A stretch of DNA of 64,000 bases from Rubrivivax sp. (lineage in GTDB: Bacteria; Pseudomonadota; Gammaproteobacteria; Burkholderiales; Burkholderiaceae_C). The stretch lies in contig JALHPF010000015.1 in NCBI GenBank assembly GCA_022842595.1, positions 1 through 64,000 on the forward strand, read 5' to 3'. How positions within the stretch are numbered: the first letter of the stretch is position 1; every line of letters starts with the position of its first letter. Under the pieces are notes generated by a model. The model was not told where the DNA came from and ran no database searches. It saw nothing but the letters and a program-made list of their open reading frames with translations. Shown here one piece after another: positions 38,403 to 48,173 of this stretch. A program made the position numbers and the translations under genes.

Positions 38403-39056
38403 TCAGTAGACGAGGGTCATCTTGTCGACGACGTTGCGCACGCCCGCGGTGCCCCAGGCCGAGCGAGTGGCCAGGTCGCGTTCGGACCAGCTGTGCACGG
38501 TGCCGGTCAAGGTCACATCCCCACCCATGACGTCGACGGCGATGGCCTTCGCATCAGCCGCAGCGCGACGCTTGAGTGCGGCCTCGATGTCGGACTTCAC
38601 GACCGTGGCCGACACAGCCGGCTTGATGGCGATCTGATTGCTGACTCCCGTGACGCCCGAGAGATAGCGCACGCTGTCGGCCGCATCCCGGCGCTGGTAC
38701 TGCCACTCCACGTCGCCGCTCAGCGTCAACCAGCCGCCTTCGACCATCACCTTGACAGCGTCGGCCGGCAGGGAACTGGTCCAGCCCAGGATGTTCTTGG
38801 CCGACTCGGCGATGTCGGCGTCGGTGCGCCTGCTGAATTCCGACAGCTTGATCTTCATCTCGACAGCCAGGGCCTTGACACCGCTGACGCGTTGCGCGGC
38901 GCGCTCGGCATTCAGCTTCTCGGTGTAGCTGCCGACTTCGCCGGCCAGGGTGACGACGCCGTCCCTCACCTCGACACCGATCTGCGCGGCATGCACTGCG
39001 GGTTCCCACTTCAGTTCTGCCATCACGTCTTGCTGCAGTTGCGAGTCGCTCTTCAT
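38403..39056 (-). CDS. triple BON-domain stress protein (copy 2)
   Basis: A 217-residue protein with three BON domains, collinear with the copy at 36675-37337 over the full length. Shared stretches include SQLQQDV, AELKWEP, NAERAAQRV, VMVEGGW and SAWGT-GVRNVVD-M. Differences are spread evenly, so the duplication is not recent. It heads a three-gene minus-strand operon and is divergent from the Mg-type ATPase gene across a 223-bp spacer. The likely role is envelope or osmotic protection, as for OsmY-type BON proteins; again no signal peptide is present. Confidence 0.87.
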   Translation of the reverse strand: MKSDSQLQQDVMAELKWEPAVHAAQIGVEVRDGVVTLAGEVGSYTEKLNAERAAQRVSGVKALAVEMKIKLSEFSRRTDADIAESAKNILGWTSSLPADAVKVMVEGGWLTLSGDVEWQYQRRDAADSVRYLSGVTGVSNQIAIKPAVSATVVKSDIEAALKRRAAADAKAIAVDVMGGDVTLTGTVHSWSERDLATRSAWGTAGVRNVVDKMTLVY

Positions 39057-39279
39057 GGTCTTGCGTCCGGGTCGTTGAGGAGCTTCCAGCGTGCGCCGTT
39101 GTGGCCTTGTGGTCGGTACGGCAGCGAACGCCCAGGCGGCGCACTGACAGCGGCTGCATGTGCGCTGCCGCACGGTCGGCGGGCCACGGCTTGCGTAAGC
39201 TGTGCAACTCGATGCCACAGAGTATTCATCCCCGCTCGGACTGCGCAAGACGGCGCGATGAGGCCCAGGCCGCCGGGAG

Positions 39280-42057
39280 ATGAAGAAGGCTCTCCAGCAA
39301 GGGTTCAGTACCTTTTTGCGCCGTCGCCGCGCCAAGCAGCACTTCGAGCGTCGCCCGCTGCTGGAGTCGCTGGCGGCAGCACCTGCCACCGCGTCCGTTG
39401 GCGGCGCAGCTCCAGCGGCTCTCGGTCAAGATCTGCTGGCAGTCTCCCGCGAGGAGCCCGCCCAGGCTCTGGCTCGCCTGCAGTCGCGCACTGACGGCCT
39501 GGACGCCGCCGAGGCGGCACGCAGACTGGCCCGGGATGGCCCCAACGAGATCGCGCACGAAGCGCCGCTGCCGGGGTGGCTGCGCCTGTGGCGCTGCTAT
39601 GTCAACCCGTTCAACCTGCTGCTGACGGCGCTGGCGCTGCTGTCGTTCCTCAGCGCGGACAGCAAGGCCACGGTGGTGATAGCCGCGATGGTCGCGCTGA
39701 GCACCGTCATCCGCTTCGTCCAGGAAGGCCGGTCGCACCGCGCAGCGGAAGGGCTGCGTGCCCTGGTCACCAACACGGCCACCGTGATCCGCCGCGCAAG
39801 CACAGCGCAAGCGGTGGCGCCGCCGCAGGAGATCGCGGTGCGCGATTTGGTGGCCGGCGACGTCGTGTCCCTGTCGGCCGGCGACATGATCCCGGCGGAC
39901 TGCCGAGTGCTGAGCGCGCGCGACCTCTTCGTCGCCCAGGCAGCGATGACCGGCGAGTCTCTGCCTGTGGAGAAGTTCGTGCAAGGCGCGTTGGCACCGG
40001 GCAGCATGGCGCTGGACCAGCCCAACCTGCTGTTCATGGGCACCAACGTCGTGTCCGGCACGGCCACCGCGCTGGTGGTGTGCACGGGCGCGCGAAGCTA
40101 CTTCGGTACCCTGGCCGCACACGCCACCGCGGTCGAGACGGCGCCCAACGCCTTCCAGGCCGGCATCAACAGCGTCAGCTGGATGCTCATCCGCTTTGCG
40201 GCGGTGATGGTGCCCATCGTCTTTTTCGTCAACGGCTATACCAAGGGCGACTGGCTGCAAGCCTTCCTGTTCGCGCTGTCGGTGGCGGTGGGCCTCACGC
40301 CCGAGATGCTGCCGATGATCGTCACCAGCACGCTGGCCAAGGGCGCCGTGCTGCTGTCTCGCAAGAAGGTGGTGGTCAAGCGGCTCGACGCCATCCAGAA
40401 TCTCGGTGCGATGGACATCTTGTGCACTGACAAGACCGGCACGCTGACGCAGGACAAGGTGGCACTCGCGCGCCACGCCGATGCCTACGGGCAGGACACC
40501 GACGAGGTGTTGAACTTCGCCTATCTCAACAGCCACTACCAGACCGGGTTGAAGAACCTTCTGGACCGCGCCGTGCTGTCCCATGTGGAACTCGCAGCCG
40601 TCCTGAAGCTGAAGGACGCCTACCGCAAGGTCGACGAGATCCCCTTCGACTTCGAACGCCGGCGCATGTCGGTGGTGGTGGCCGCGCTGGTGGCCGGCGA
40701 GGACCACCACCACGAGCTGATCTGCAAGGGTGCGGTGGAAGAGGTGCTGGCCGCCTGCACGCAGGTGCGCACCCAGGAGGCCACCGATGCCAGCCTGGAC
40801 GGCGGGCGCTCGATGCCTACGCTGCCGCTGGACGCCGCGCTGCTGGCTCGCACGCAGGCGGTCACTGCGGGCCTGAACGCCGAGGGCCTGCGCGTGGTGG
40901 CCGTGGCGGTCAAGACCTTGCCGCCGGACCAGAGCACCTACTCGGTGGCCGACGAGACCGGCCTGACGCTGATTGGCTACATCGCCTTCCTGGACCCGCC
41001 GAAGGAGTCTGCGGCGCCCGCCCTGAAGCAACTGGCCGCGCACGGCGTCGCGGTAAAGGTATTGACCGGCGACAACGAGCTCGTGACGCGCCAGGTCTGC
41101 CGCCAGGTGGGCCTGCCGGCCGAAGCCGTGCTGCTGGGCGCCCAGGTCGAAGCCTTGAGCGACGCGGCGCTGCAGGCCGCGGCCGCTTCGCACAGCATCT
41201 TCGCCAAGCTGACGCCGCTGCACAAGGAACGCATCGTGCGCGCGTTGCGGGCCAGCGGCCACGTGGTGGGCTTCATGGGTGACGGCATCAACGACGCCCC
41301 CGCCCTGCGCGCGGCCGACATCGGCATCTCGGTGGACAGCGCGGTGGACATCGCCAAGGAAGCCGCCGACATCATCCTGCTCGAGAAGAGCCTGCTGGTG
41401 CTGGACGAGGGCGTGGTGGAGGGCCGCACCACCTTCTGCAACATGCTGAAGTACATCCGCATGACCGCCAGCAGCAACTTCGGCAACGTGCTGAGCGTGC
41501 TGGTGGCGAGCGCCTTCCTGCCGTTCCTGCCCATGCTGCCGCTGCAGTTGCTGGTGCAGAACCTGCTGTACGACATCGGCCAGACGGGCATCCCCTTCGA
41601 CAGCGTCGACCCCGAGCTGGTGACCCAGCCCCTGAAGTGGAACCCGTCCGACATCGGCCGCTTCATGCTGTTCTTCGGGCCGATCTCCTCGCTCTTCGAC
41701 ATCATCACCTTCGCCCTGATGTGGTGGGTGTTCGACGCCGACAGCATCGCGCGCCAGACGCTGTTCCAGTCCGGCTGGTTCGTCGTCGGACTGCTGACCC
41801 AGACCCTGGTGGTGCACATGCTGCGCACGCCCAAGCTGCCTTTCGTGCAAAGCCGTGCCGCGGCGCCGTTGATGGCGATGACGCTGGCCATCATGGCGGT
41901 CGGGCTGTGGCTGCCCAATGGACCGCTGGCCGGCTACCTCAGCCTGCAGGCCTTGCCGCCGGCCTACTACGGCTGGCTGATGGCCATCCTGCTCGGCTAC
42001 TGCCTGCTCACCACCTGGATGAAGCGTCTCTACATCCGGCGCTACGGTTGGCAATGA
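39280..42057 (+). CDS. Mg2+-type P-type ATPase (MgtA/MgtB family)
   Basis: A 925-residue inner-membrane pump of class P3B. The N-terminus has an Arg-rich stretch (RRRRAKQHFERR) and two short cytosolic regions, as in MgtA. Motifs are TGES, GLTPEMLPMIVTSTLAKGA (the P3B signature in M4), DKTGT with Asp384 phosphorylated, and MGDGINDAPALRAADIGISV. MgtA-type pumps import Mg2+ with ATP. Their usual regulators (phoPQ, leader peptide) were not seen. It starts the plus-strand run ATPase - MFS - cbpA - cbpM - ATPase with gaps of 16, 20, 5 and -1 bases, almost certainly an operon. The ATG lies unusually close to its GGGAG. Confidence 0.88.
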   Translation: MKKALQQGFSTFLRRRRAKQHFERRPLLESLAAAPATASVGGAAPAALGQDLLAVSREEPAQALARLQSRTDGLDAAEAARRLARDGPNEIAHEAPLPGWLRLWRCYVNPFNLLLTALALLSFLSADSKATVVIAAMVALSTVIRFVQEGRSHRAAEGLRALVTNTATVIRRASTAQAVAPPQEIAVRDLVAGDVVSLSAGDMIPADCRVLSARDLFVAQAAMTGESLPVEKFVQGALAPGSMALDQPNLLFMGTNVVSGTATALVVCTGARSYFGTLAAHATAVETAPNAFQAGINSVSWMLIRFAAVMVPIVFFVNGYTKGDWLQAFLFALSVAVGLTPEMLPMIVTSTLAKGAVLLSRKKVVVKRLDAIQNLGAMDILCTDKTGTLTQDKVALARHADAYGQDTDEVLNFAYLNSHYQTGLKNLLDRAVLSHVELAAVLKLKDAYRKVDEIPFDFERRRMSVVVAALVAGEDHHHELICKGAVEEVLAACTQVRTQEATDASLDGGRSMPTLPLDAALLARTQAVTAGLNAEGLRVVAVAVKTLPPDQSTYSVADETGLTLIGYIAFLDPPKESAAPALKQLAAHGVAVKVLTGDNELVTRQVCRQVGLPAEAVLLGAQVEALSDAALQAAAASHSIFAKLTPLHKERIVRALRASGHVVGFMGDGINDAPALRAADIGISVDSAVDIAKEAADIILLEKSLLVLDEGVVEGRTTFCNMLKYIRMTASSNFGNVLSVLVASAFLPFLPMLPLQLLVQNLLYDIGQTGIPFDSVDPELVTQPLKWNPSDIGRFMLFFGPISSLFDIITFALMWWVFDADSIARQTLFQSGWFVVGLLTQTLVVHMLRTPKLPFVQSRAAAPLMAMTLAIMAVGLWLPNGPLAGYLSLQALPPAYYGWLMAILLGYCLLTTWMKRLYIRRYGWQ

Positions 42058-42073
42058 CGGCGATGCCACCGCC

Positions 42074-43246
42074 ATGAAGCCGAAGGTGAACCCCGAAGTC
42101 CTCAAGCTCGGTCTCGTCAGCTTCCTGACCGACCTCAGCTCGGAAGCCATCTTCTCGGTGTTCGCGGTGTTCTTCACCACGGTCGCCGGGGCACCCGCCG
42201 CCCTGCTGGGCCTGATCGAGGGCCTGGCGGACTTCTCGTCGTCGTCGCTGAACTACCTGGCCGGCTGGCTTTCCGATCGCAGCGGCAAGCGCAAGGTGTT
42301 TGTGCTGGCGGGCTACGGCTTCTCGACCCTGGCCAAGACCATCCTGTTGGTGTCGACCTCGATCGTCGGCCTGGGCGCCTTCCGCGTCATCGAACGGCTG
42401 GGAAAGGGCTTTCGCGGCCCGCCGCGCGACGCCTGGCTGTCGTCGCTGGCCGATCCCGCCACCCGGGGCTATTCGTTCGGCGTGCACAAGGCCCTGGACA
42501 AGGCCGGCGCCGTGTTCGGCCCCTTGATGGCCTATGGCCTGCTGCGGTGGCTGGGCGAATCGGCCGGGGCCTATCAGGCGCTGTTCTGGGTCGCGTTCGT
42601 TCCAGCCGTGCTCAGTGTCATCGTGCTGGCGCTGATGAAGGACCAACCAGGCACGCCCCACGCGCGTGAAAGCGTCGGCACCCATTGGCACGCGCTCAGC
42701 CCCGGCTTCAAGCGCTTCCTCGTGCCGGCGGGCGTGTTCGCGCTGGCCTATTACAGCCTGGGTTTTCTGCTGCTGAAGGCGCATGCGGTGGGTTTCAGCC
42801 TGACCGATACGGTGCTGCTGTATGCGCTCTTCAACGCGGTGTGTGTCGTCGCGGCGCCGCTGGTGGGCCGTCTGGGCGACAGGGTCGGCCGCAGCCGCGT
42901 CGTGCTGCTCGGGTACGGCCTGTATGCCGCCATCAATCTCGCGCTCTTGTGGGCCAACCAGGGCTGGCAGGTGATCACGCTGTTCGTGCTATACGGGGTC
43001 TTCTATGCCATCGAAGAGTCGCAGAGCAAGGCCTTCATCGCCGACCTGGAACCCGAGCGGCGGGCGACGGCGGTCGGTGCCTACAACTTCGTCACGGGCG
43101 TGCTCTACCTGCCAGCTTCGTTGGTCGCCGGCGCCCTGTGGACCCTGGACCCACGATGGGCCTTCGGTCTGGCAACGCTGCTGGCGCTGGCAGCCATCGC
43201 CCTCTTTGGCTGGATGCGCCCGGCCGCCAGCGCGGGCCCGCACTGA
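42074..43246 (+). CDS. MFS transporter
   Basis: A 390-residue protein with about twelve membrane helices. The loop motif AGWLSDRSGKRK between helices 2 and 3 is the major-facilitator A motif, and ERLGKGFRGPPRDAW and FVTGVLYLPAS are typical of a subgroup found beside chaperone and stress genes. The substrate is unknown. It follows the Mg-type ATPase by 16 bases and precedes cbpA by 20, so it belongs to the same operon. Metal or drug export is possible but unproven. Confidence 0.82.
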   Translation: MKPKVNPEVLKLGLVSFLTDLSSEAIFSVFAVFFTTVAGAPAALLGLIEGLADFSSSSLNYLAGWLSDRSGKRKVFVLAGYGFSTLAKTILLVSTSIVGLGAFRVIERLGKGFRGPPRDAWLSSLADPATRGYSFGVHKALDKAGAVFGPLMAYGLLRWLGESAGAYQALFWVAFVPAVLSVIVLALMKDQPGTPHARESVGTHWHALSPGFKRFLVPAGVFALAYYSLGFLLLKAHAVGFSLTDTVLLYALFNAVCVVAAPLVGRLGDRVGRSRVVLLGYGLYAAINLALLWANQGWQVITLFVLYGVFYAIEESQSKAFIADLEPERRATAVGAYNFVTGVLYLPASLVAGALWTLDPRWAFGLATLLALAAIALFGWMRPAASAGPH

Positions 43247-43266
43247 CACCCACATGAAAGCCACGC

Positions 43267-44268
43267 ATGGAATTCAAGGACTACTACGCCACGCTCGGTG
43301 TCGAGCGCACCGCGACGCAGGATGAGGTCAAGCGCGCCTACCGCAAGCTGGCACGCAAGTACCACCCCGACGTCAGCAAGGAGCCTGACGCCGAGACGCG
43401 CTTCAAGGAGGTGGCCGAGGCGCACGAAGCCCTCATCGACCCCGAACGCCGCGCAGCCTACGACGACATCGCGCAGCGCCACGCCAGCGGGCAGCCCTTC
43501 GAGCCGCCACCGGGTTGGGACAGTGGCTTCGAGTACAGCGGACGTGGCTCCGGCGGTGGGTCTGGCCGGCCTTCTCGGGGTTTTGGCGGCCATGCCGGCG
43601 ACGCCAGCGCCGGCGCAGACTTCAGCGACTTCTTCGAGTCGCTGTTCGGCCGAGGTGGCCCGGAAGACCTGCACCGCCGCAGCCCGGGCGGCGGGCCGGT
43701 GCAGGGGCGGGACCACCATGCCAAGATAGCCATCGCCCTGCTGGACGCCTACCAGGGTGCTCAGCGCATGATCTCGCTGCGCATGCCCGTGGTCGACGCA
43801 GCAGGGCGGACCACGCTGCAGGAAAGGCAACTCGAGGTCCACATTCCCAAGGGCGTCCGCGAAGGCCAGCACCTCAGGCTGTCGGGCCAGGGTGCCGCGG
43901 GCCACGGCGGTGCGCCGGCCGGCGACCTGTACCTGCAGATCCAGTTCCTGCCGCACCCGGTGTTCCGGGTGGACGGCGGCGACCTCAGCTTCGATCTGCC
44001 TGTCGCACCCTGGGAAGCCGCACTGGGCGCCACGGTCACGGCGCCCACGCCCGATGGCAGCGTGACGCTGAACGTGCCGGCCGGGTCGTCCCAGGGACGC
44101 AGGCTGCGCCTCAGGGGCAAGGGTCTGCCCGGCAAAGTGCCCGGCGACCTCTATGCGGTGCTGACCATCGCGTTGCCTCCAACGGCCTCCGAGTCCGAGA
44201 AGGAGGCCTATGGCGCCTTCGCGCGGGCCTTCGCCACCTACAACCCCCGCTCTGCACTGGAGGCCTGA
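43267..44268 (+). CDS. cbpA: DnaJ-class co-chaperone CbpA
   Basis: A 333-residue type II J protein. The J domain (about 3-68) contains [11 protein letters not shown] with the essential HPD and the [12 protein letters not shown] helix. A Gly/Phe-rich linker (about 85-120) leads to two C-terminal substrate-binding beta domains. The zinc-finger region of DnaJ is missing, as expected for CbpA, which stimulates DnaK and binds curved DNA in stationary or stressed cells. The next gene encodes its modulator CbpM, five bases away, which supports the call. Confidence 0.9.
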   Translation: MEFKDYYATLGVERTATQDEVKRAYRKLARKYHPDVSKEPDAETRFKEVAEAHEALIDPERRAAYDDIAQRHASGQPFEPPPGWDSGFEYSGRGSGGGSGRPSRGFGGHAGDASAGADFSDFFESLFGRGGPEDLHRRSPGGGPVQGRDHHAKIAIALLDAYQGAQRMISLRMPVVDAAGRTTLQERQLEVHIPKGVREGQHLRLSGQGAAGHGGAPAGDLYLQIQFLPHPVFRVDGGDLSFDLPVAPWEAALGATVTAPTPDGSVTLNVPAGSSQGRRLRLRGKGLPGKVPGDLYAVLTIALPPTASESEKEAYGAFARAFATYNPRSALEA

Positions 44269-44273
44269 AGACC

Positions 44274-44579
44274 ATGGCTGATCTGACCACCTTGACCGCG
44301 GAGACGCTGGTCGTCGAAGAGCATGTGTCGTTCGGCTTGTCGGCGCTGTGCCATGCCAGTGGTGCCGACCTCGAACAGGTTCGGGCGCTGGTAGCCGAGG
44401 GTCTGCTGCAGCCCACGGGCGCCAGCCCGGCGGATTGGCGGTTCTCGGGTGACGCCTTGCCGCAGACGCGCAGGGCGCTGCGCCTGGCCCGCGATCTCGA
44501 ACTGGACCTGGCCGCCGTGAGCCTGGTGATGGACCTGTTGGCCGAGATCGATCGCCTGCGGTCGCGCCTTCAGTCGTGA
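44274..44579 (+). CDS. cbpM: chaperone modulator CbpM
   Basis: A 101-residue MerR-like helical protein. It holds VEEHVSFGLSALCHASGADL and the C-terminal helix VSLVMDLLAEIDRLRSRLQ, both as in CbpM, which binds the J domain of CbpA and blocks its activity. It starts five bases after cbpA. Its stop overlaps the start of the following ATPase by one base (TGATG), so synthesis of modulator and pump is translationally coupled. Confidence 0.87.
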   Translation: MADLTTLTAETLVVEEHVSFGLSALCHASGADLEQVRALVAEGLLQPTGASPADWRFSGDALPQTRRALRLARDLELDLAAVSLVMDLLAEIDRLRSRLQS

Positions 44580-47515
44580 TGTCGGCGCCCCTGGATACGA
44601 CTTCGCCTGCGGCGCCTGAAGCTGGAACCGCACGCGGTTCGGCTCGCGGTGTTCTGGATGATCCGAGCCTCGCAGACGCGGACGCAGTCGCCGCCGCCTG
44701 CCAGACCAGCCTGGCCCAGGGCCTGACGGCACCCGAGGCGACACTGCGGTTGGCGCGCGACGGCGCCAACGAGTTGCGCTCCGTGGCCCCCGTATCCCCC
44801 TGGCGACGTGCCCTGGCTCAGTTGCAGGACCCCTTGGTCTACCTGTTGCTGGGCGCTGCGGCCGTGGCCCTGGCGGCCTGGCTGATCGAGGGGCGGGAAG
44901 GCTGGCCGTTGGACGCCATCGTCATCGCGGTCGTCGTGGTGCTCAATGCCGTGCTGGGCTGGGTTCAGGAGGCCAAGGCCCATAGCGCGGTGGCAGCGCT
45001 GGCGCAGATGACACAGGCCACCTCGGGCGTGGTGCGCGACGGGCAACTGCTGCGCATCCCGAGTGCCGCCCTGGTGCTGGGCGACGTGCTGGTGCTGGCC
45101 GAAGGCGACGCCGTGGGCGCGGACGCGCGGCTGGCCGAGACCGCTGACCTGCGTGTGCTCGAAGCCTCGCTGACGGGTGAAAGCGAGCCGGTGCTGAAGG
45201 ACGCTTCCACGCTGTTGCGGCCTGTTGAGCTGGGGGACCGGCTGAACATGGTCTTCCAGGGCACGGCGGTGGTACAGGGCAGCGGGCGTGCCGTGGTCAC
45301 GGCCGTCGGCATGCAGTCCGAAGTGGGCGCCATCGCGACCATGCTCGACGAGACCAACGACCGGCCGACGCCTCTGCAGCAGGAAGTGGCGCGCATCGGG
45401 CGTGTGCTGGGGCTGGCCGCCGTCGTCATCGCGGGCATCGTGGTGGCGACGATCCTGCTCACCGACCCCGTCCGTGCGCCGGCCGATGTCGTCCGCGTGC
45501 TGCTGCTGGGCGTGTCGCTTGCCGTGGCCGCGGTGCCCGAGGGCCTGCCGGCCATCCTGTCGGTGGTGCTGGCCCTGGGTGTGCAGCGCATGGCCCGGCG
45601 CCATGCCATCGTCAAGAAGCTGGCGTCGGTGGAGACGCTCGGGTCGGCATCGGTCATCGCCACCGACAAGACCGGCACGCTGACCCGTGCCGAGATGACG
45701 ATCGTTCGGGTCGTCACCGCCTCAGGTGCGAGCGACATCACGGGGGTGGGCTATGCCCCGGTGGGCCAGGTTCAGCAGGCTGGCGTGGCGCTGCAGCCCG
45801 GCGCGCAGCACCAGGAAAACATGGTCGTGCTCAGCGGCGGCAGCCTGGCAGGGAACGCGGCCTTGCGGCAGACCGTGGGTGGCGACTGGGAGATCCAGGG
45901 CGATCCGACCGAGGCGGCCTTCCTGGTTGCCGAGCACAAGCTTGGGGGCACGGCCGCCCGCGTACGACGCTTCACTCGCATCGGCGAGATTCCGTTCACG
46001 TCGGACCGGAAGATGATGTCCACCATCGAGGCGGACCACGATCATGGTGACGCCCCCGTCGTGATCACGAAGGGCGCGCCGGGCGTGCTGCTGGCGCGAT
46101 GCACGCAGGTTCGGGTCGGCCCGGCCACGCTCGAACTCGACACCGCCATGCGACAGCGCATCCTGGCCGACGTGGGTGCCTTGGCCGACGCCGCGCTTCG
46201 AACCCTGGCGGTGGCCTACCGGCCGCTGGACGCCGGCGAAAGCCCGACGGCCCATGCCGGGCTCGAACAACGGCTGATCTACGTCGGCACCGTGGGCATC
46301 ATCGACCCGCCGCGTGCCGAGGTGGGGGTGGCCATCCGCGAGGCCCACGCCGCCGGCATCCGCGTCGTCATGATCACCGGGGACCACCCGCGCACCGCGA
46401 TGCGCATTGCCGCCGATCTGGGCATCGTGGGTACCCATCCAGGTGCCGATGGCGGCCCGCCGCACAAGGCGCTGACCGGCGCCGAACTCGATGCGCTCGC
46501 CGCACGCGGCGAACCGGCATTTGACGAAGCGGTGCGCAAAACCTGGGTCTTCGCGCGTGTGGCGCCCCGCCACAAGCTGCGCATCGTGCGCGCGCTGCAG
46601 ACCGGGGGCGACGTGGTGGCGATGACGGGCGACGGTGTCAACGACGCGCCGGCGCTGAAGGCCGCCGACATCGGCATCGCGATGGGCATCACCGGCACCG
46701 AGGTGACCAAGCAGGCCGCGCGCATGATCCTGGCCGACGACAACTTCGGCACCATCGTCGACGCAGTGCGCGAGGGCCGCGGCGTGCTCGACAACATCCG
46801 CAAGTTCCTGCGCTACCTGCTGTCTTCCAACCTGGGTGAGGTGCTGACGGTCTTCCTGGGCGTGGCCGGCGCTGGCGTCATCGGCTTGACGGCGGGCGCT
46901 GTGGGTATTGCGGGTGGCGAGCCCGCAGGCCCTGCGCTGGTGTTGCCGTTGCTGGCCACGCAGATTCTCTGGATCAACCTCATCACCGATGCCGGCCCGG
47001 CGCTGGCCATGAGCGTGGACCCCGTCGACGAGGACATGATGGCTCGCCCGCCGCGCCCCCGTGGCGTGCGCATGATCGACGCCCACATGTGGGCTGGCAT
47101 CGGCGCGACCGGCATCGTGATGGCGTTCGTCAGCTTGCTGACCATCGACCTGTTTCTGCCAGGGGGCCTGATCGAAGGCCACGAGAACCTGACGCTGGCC
47201 CGCACGGCGGGCTTCACGGTCCTGGTGCTGGCGCAGCTGTTCAACTGCTTCAACGCCCGGTCCGAGACTCGCAGCGCCTGGCACGGCTTGTTCGCCAATC
47301 GCTGGCTGTGGGGCACGGTGGTGCTCTCTGCGGTTCTGCAGGTGGCCGTCGTGCATCTCGAATTCCTCAACCAGGCCTTCGGGACGGCACCGCTGTCGCT
47401 GGCGCAGTGGGGCGTGTGCATCGCGATGGCCAGCGGCGTGCTGTGGTTCAGCGAGCTTCGGAAGTGGATCCTTCGCGCCTTCGCCAAGCGCCGGCAGACG
47501 GTCAAGTCGCGATGA
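44579..47515 (+). CDS. type II cation-transporting P-type ATPase (Ca2+-type), coupled to cbpM
   Basis: A 978-residue pump. TGESEP, PEGLPAILSVVLALGVQRM in M4, DKTGT with Asp363, KGAPG and TGDGVNDAPALKAADIGIAM are all present. Ten transmembrane helices are expected; ILWINLITDAGPALAMSVDP in the C-terminal part is P2-like. Calcium or another divalent cation is the likely substrate. ATG 44579 shares one base with the cbpM stop; GTG 44576 immediately before could also be used. It is the second pump of this class, clearly diverged from that at 18.9 kb. It ends the ATPase-MFS-cbpA-cbpM operon. Confidence 0.88.
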   Translation: MSAPLDTTSPAAPEAGTARGSARGVLDDPSLADADAVAAACQTSLAQGLTAPEATLRLARDGANELRSVAPVSPWRRALAQLQDPLVYLLLGAAAVALAAWLIEGREGWPLDAIVIAVVVVLNAVLGWVQEAKAHSAVAALAQMTQATSGVVRDGQLLRIPSAALVLGDVLVLAEGDAVGADARLAETADLRVLEASLTGESEPVLKDASTLLRPVELGDRLNMVFQGTAVVQGSGRAVVTAVGMQSEVGAIATMLDETNDRPTPLQQEVARIGRVLGLAAVVIAGIVVATILLTDPVRAPADVVRVLLLGVSLAVAAVPEGLPAILSVVLALGVQRMARRHAIVKKLASVETLGSASVIATDKTGTLTRAEMTIVRVVTASGASDITGVGYAPVGQVQQAGVALQPGAQHQENMVVLSGGSLAGNAALRQTVGGDWEIQGDPTEAAFLVAEHKLGGTAARVRRFTRIGEIPFTSDRKMMSTIEADHDHGDAPVVITKGAPGVLLARCTQVRVGPATLELDTAMRQRILADVGALADAALRTLAVAYRPLDAGESPTAHAGLEQRLIYVGTVGIIDPPRAEVGVAIREAHAAGIRVVMITGDHPRTAMRIAADLGIVGTHPGADGGPPHKALTGAELDALAARGEPAFDEAVRKTWVFARVAPRHKLRIVRALQTGGDVVAMTGDGVNDAPALKAADIGIAMGITGTEVTKQAARMILADDNFGTIVDAVREGRGVLDNIRKFLRYLLSSNLGEVLTVFLGVAGAGVIGLTAGAVGIAGGEPAGPALVLPLLATQILWINLITDAGPALAMSVDPVDEDMMARPPRPRGVRMIDAHMWAGIGATGIVMAFVSLLTIDLFLPGGLIEGHENLTLARTAGFTVLVLAQLFNCFNARSETRSAWHGLFANRWLWGTVVLSAVLQVAVVHLEFLNQAFGTAPLSLAQWGVCIAMASGVLWFSELRKWILRAFAKRRQTVKSR

Positions 47516-47590
47516 AGCTTGGGCGTCCGGCGGGAGATCGAGGGTACGCCAACGAACAGATGATCGAGCTTGCGGGTGTCACACTGCCAC

Positions 47591-47941
47591 ATGACTTACC
47601 AAGGTGAACGTTCCCGCCCGATGGCCAGCGAAAGCGGCCGATTCTTCGAGGTTTCGAAGGTCCGCATAGGCCCAGACGGTCACGTCAGCGACGTGCTGTG
47701 GGCTGAGGTGGATGCCAAATCGGATCGGGCCGTGGGCGCTCGCGTGTTGGCAACCGCTGCCGAGGTCGTGGATGCCATTCACGATGGCGCCCAGGTCGAG
47801 GCGGTGTTCCTGGCCGGTGATCGCCTGCCGGAACGTTCGTTCGTGATCGTCCTGCATGAAGACGGCAGGGAATGCATTGCCTTGGACGGCCCGCCCTCGC
47901 CGGGCCGCAATGTGGCCGACCTGAGCCGGCTCGATGATTGA
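47591..47941 (+). CDS. conserved protein of unknown function
   Basis: A 116-residue soluble protein with no named domain. Its core is FFEVSKVRIGPDGHVSDVLW, then AEVVDAIHDGAQVEAVF and FVIVLHEDGRECIALDGPP. The alternating beta/alpha pattern suggests a small compact fold. The start is unclear: ATG 47591 is used, but ATG 47621 (MASESGRFFEV) fits the likely domain start equally well and neither has a good ribosome binding site. It lies 75 bp after the ATPase and 6 bp before the HMA gene, so it may be in one unit with the latter. Confidence 0.6.
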   Translation: MTYQGERSRPMASESGRFFEVSKVRIGPDGHVSDVLWAEVDAKSDRAVGARVLATAAEVVDAIHDGAQVEAVFLAGDRLPERSFVIVLHEDGRECIALDGPPSPGRNVADLSRLDD

Positions 47942-47947
47942 CCGTCC

Positions 47948-48148
47948 ATGATTGCATTCCAGGTCAGCGACATGACGTGCGCCCGCTGCGCCGGGGCCGT
48001 GACGAAGGCCCTGAAAGCCGTCGACCGTACTGCAGTGGTACGGGTCGATCTGGCCACGCTCACGGTCGAGATCGAAGCCAGCAGCGCGACGGCCAGGCAG
48101 CTCAGCGACGCCATCAAGCGAGCCGGTTACGCGCCCGTGGCTGCCTGA
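47948..48148 (+). CDS. heavy-metal-associated (HMA) domain protein, CopZ-like
   Basis: A 66-residue single HMA domain. The metal site is MTCARCA with Cys11 and Cys14, and the C-terminal RAGYAPV is the usual closing loop. Such proteins carry Cu+ or similar soft metals to P-type ATPases. The nearby ATPases are not of the heavy-metal (P1B) class, having no CPx motif, so the partner is probably elsewhere. It starts six bases after the preceding hypothetical gene. Confidence 0.82.
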   Translation: MIAFQVSDMTCARCAGAVTKALKAVDRTAVVRVDLATLTVEIEASSATARQLSDAIKRAGYAPVAA

Positions 48149-48173
48149 AGACCAAGTAATCCAGAACACGCTC

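Noticed and set aside
39226..42180. Long minus-strand open frame opposite the Mg-type ATPase
   Set aside because: It is a shadow of a gene with all P-type ATPase motifs.
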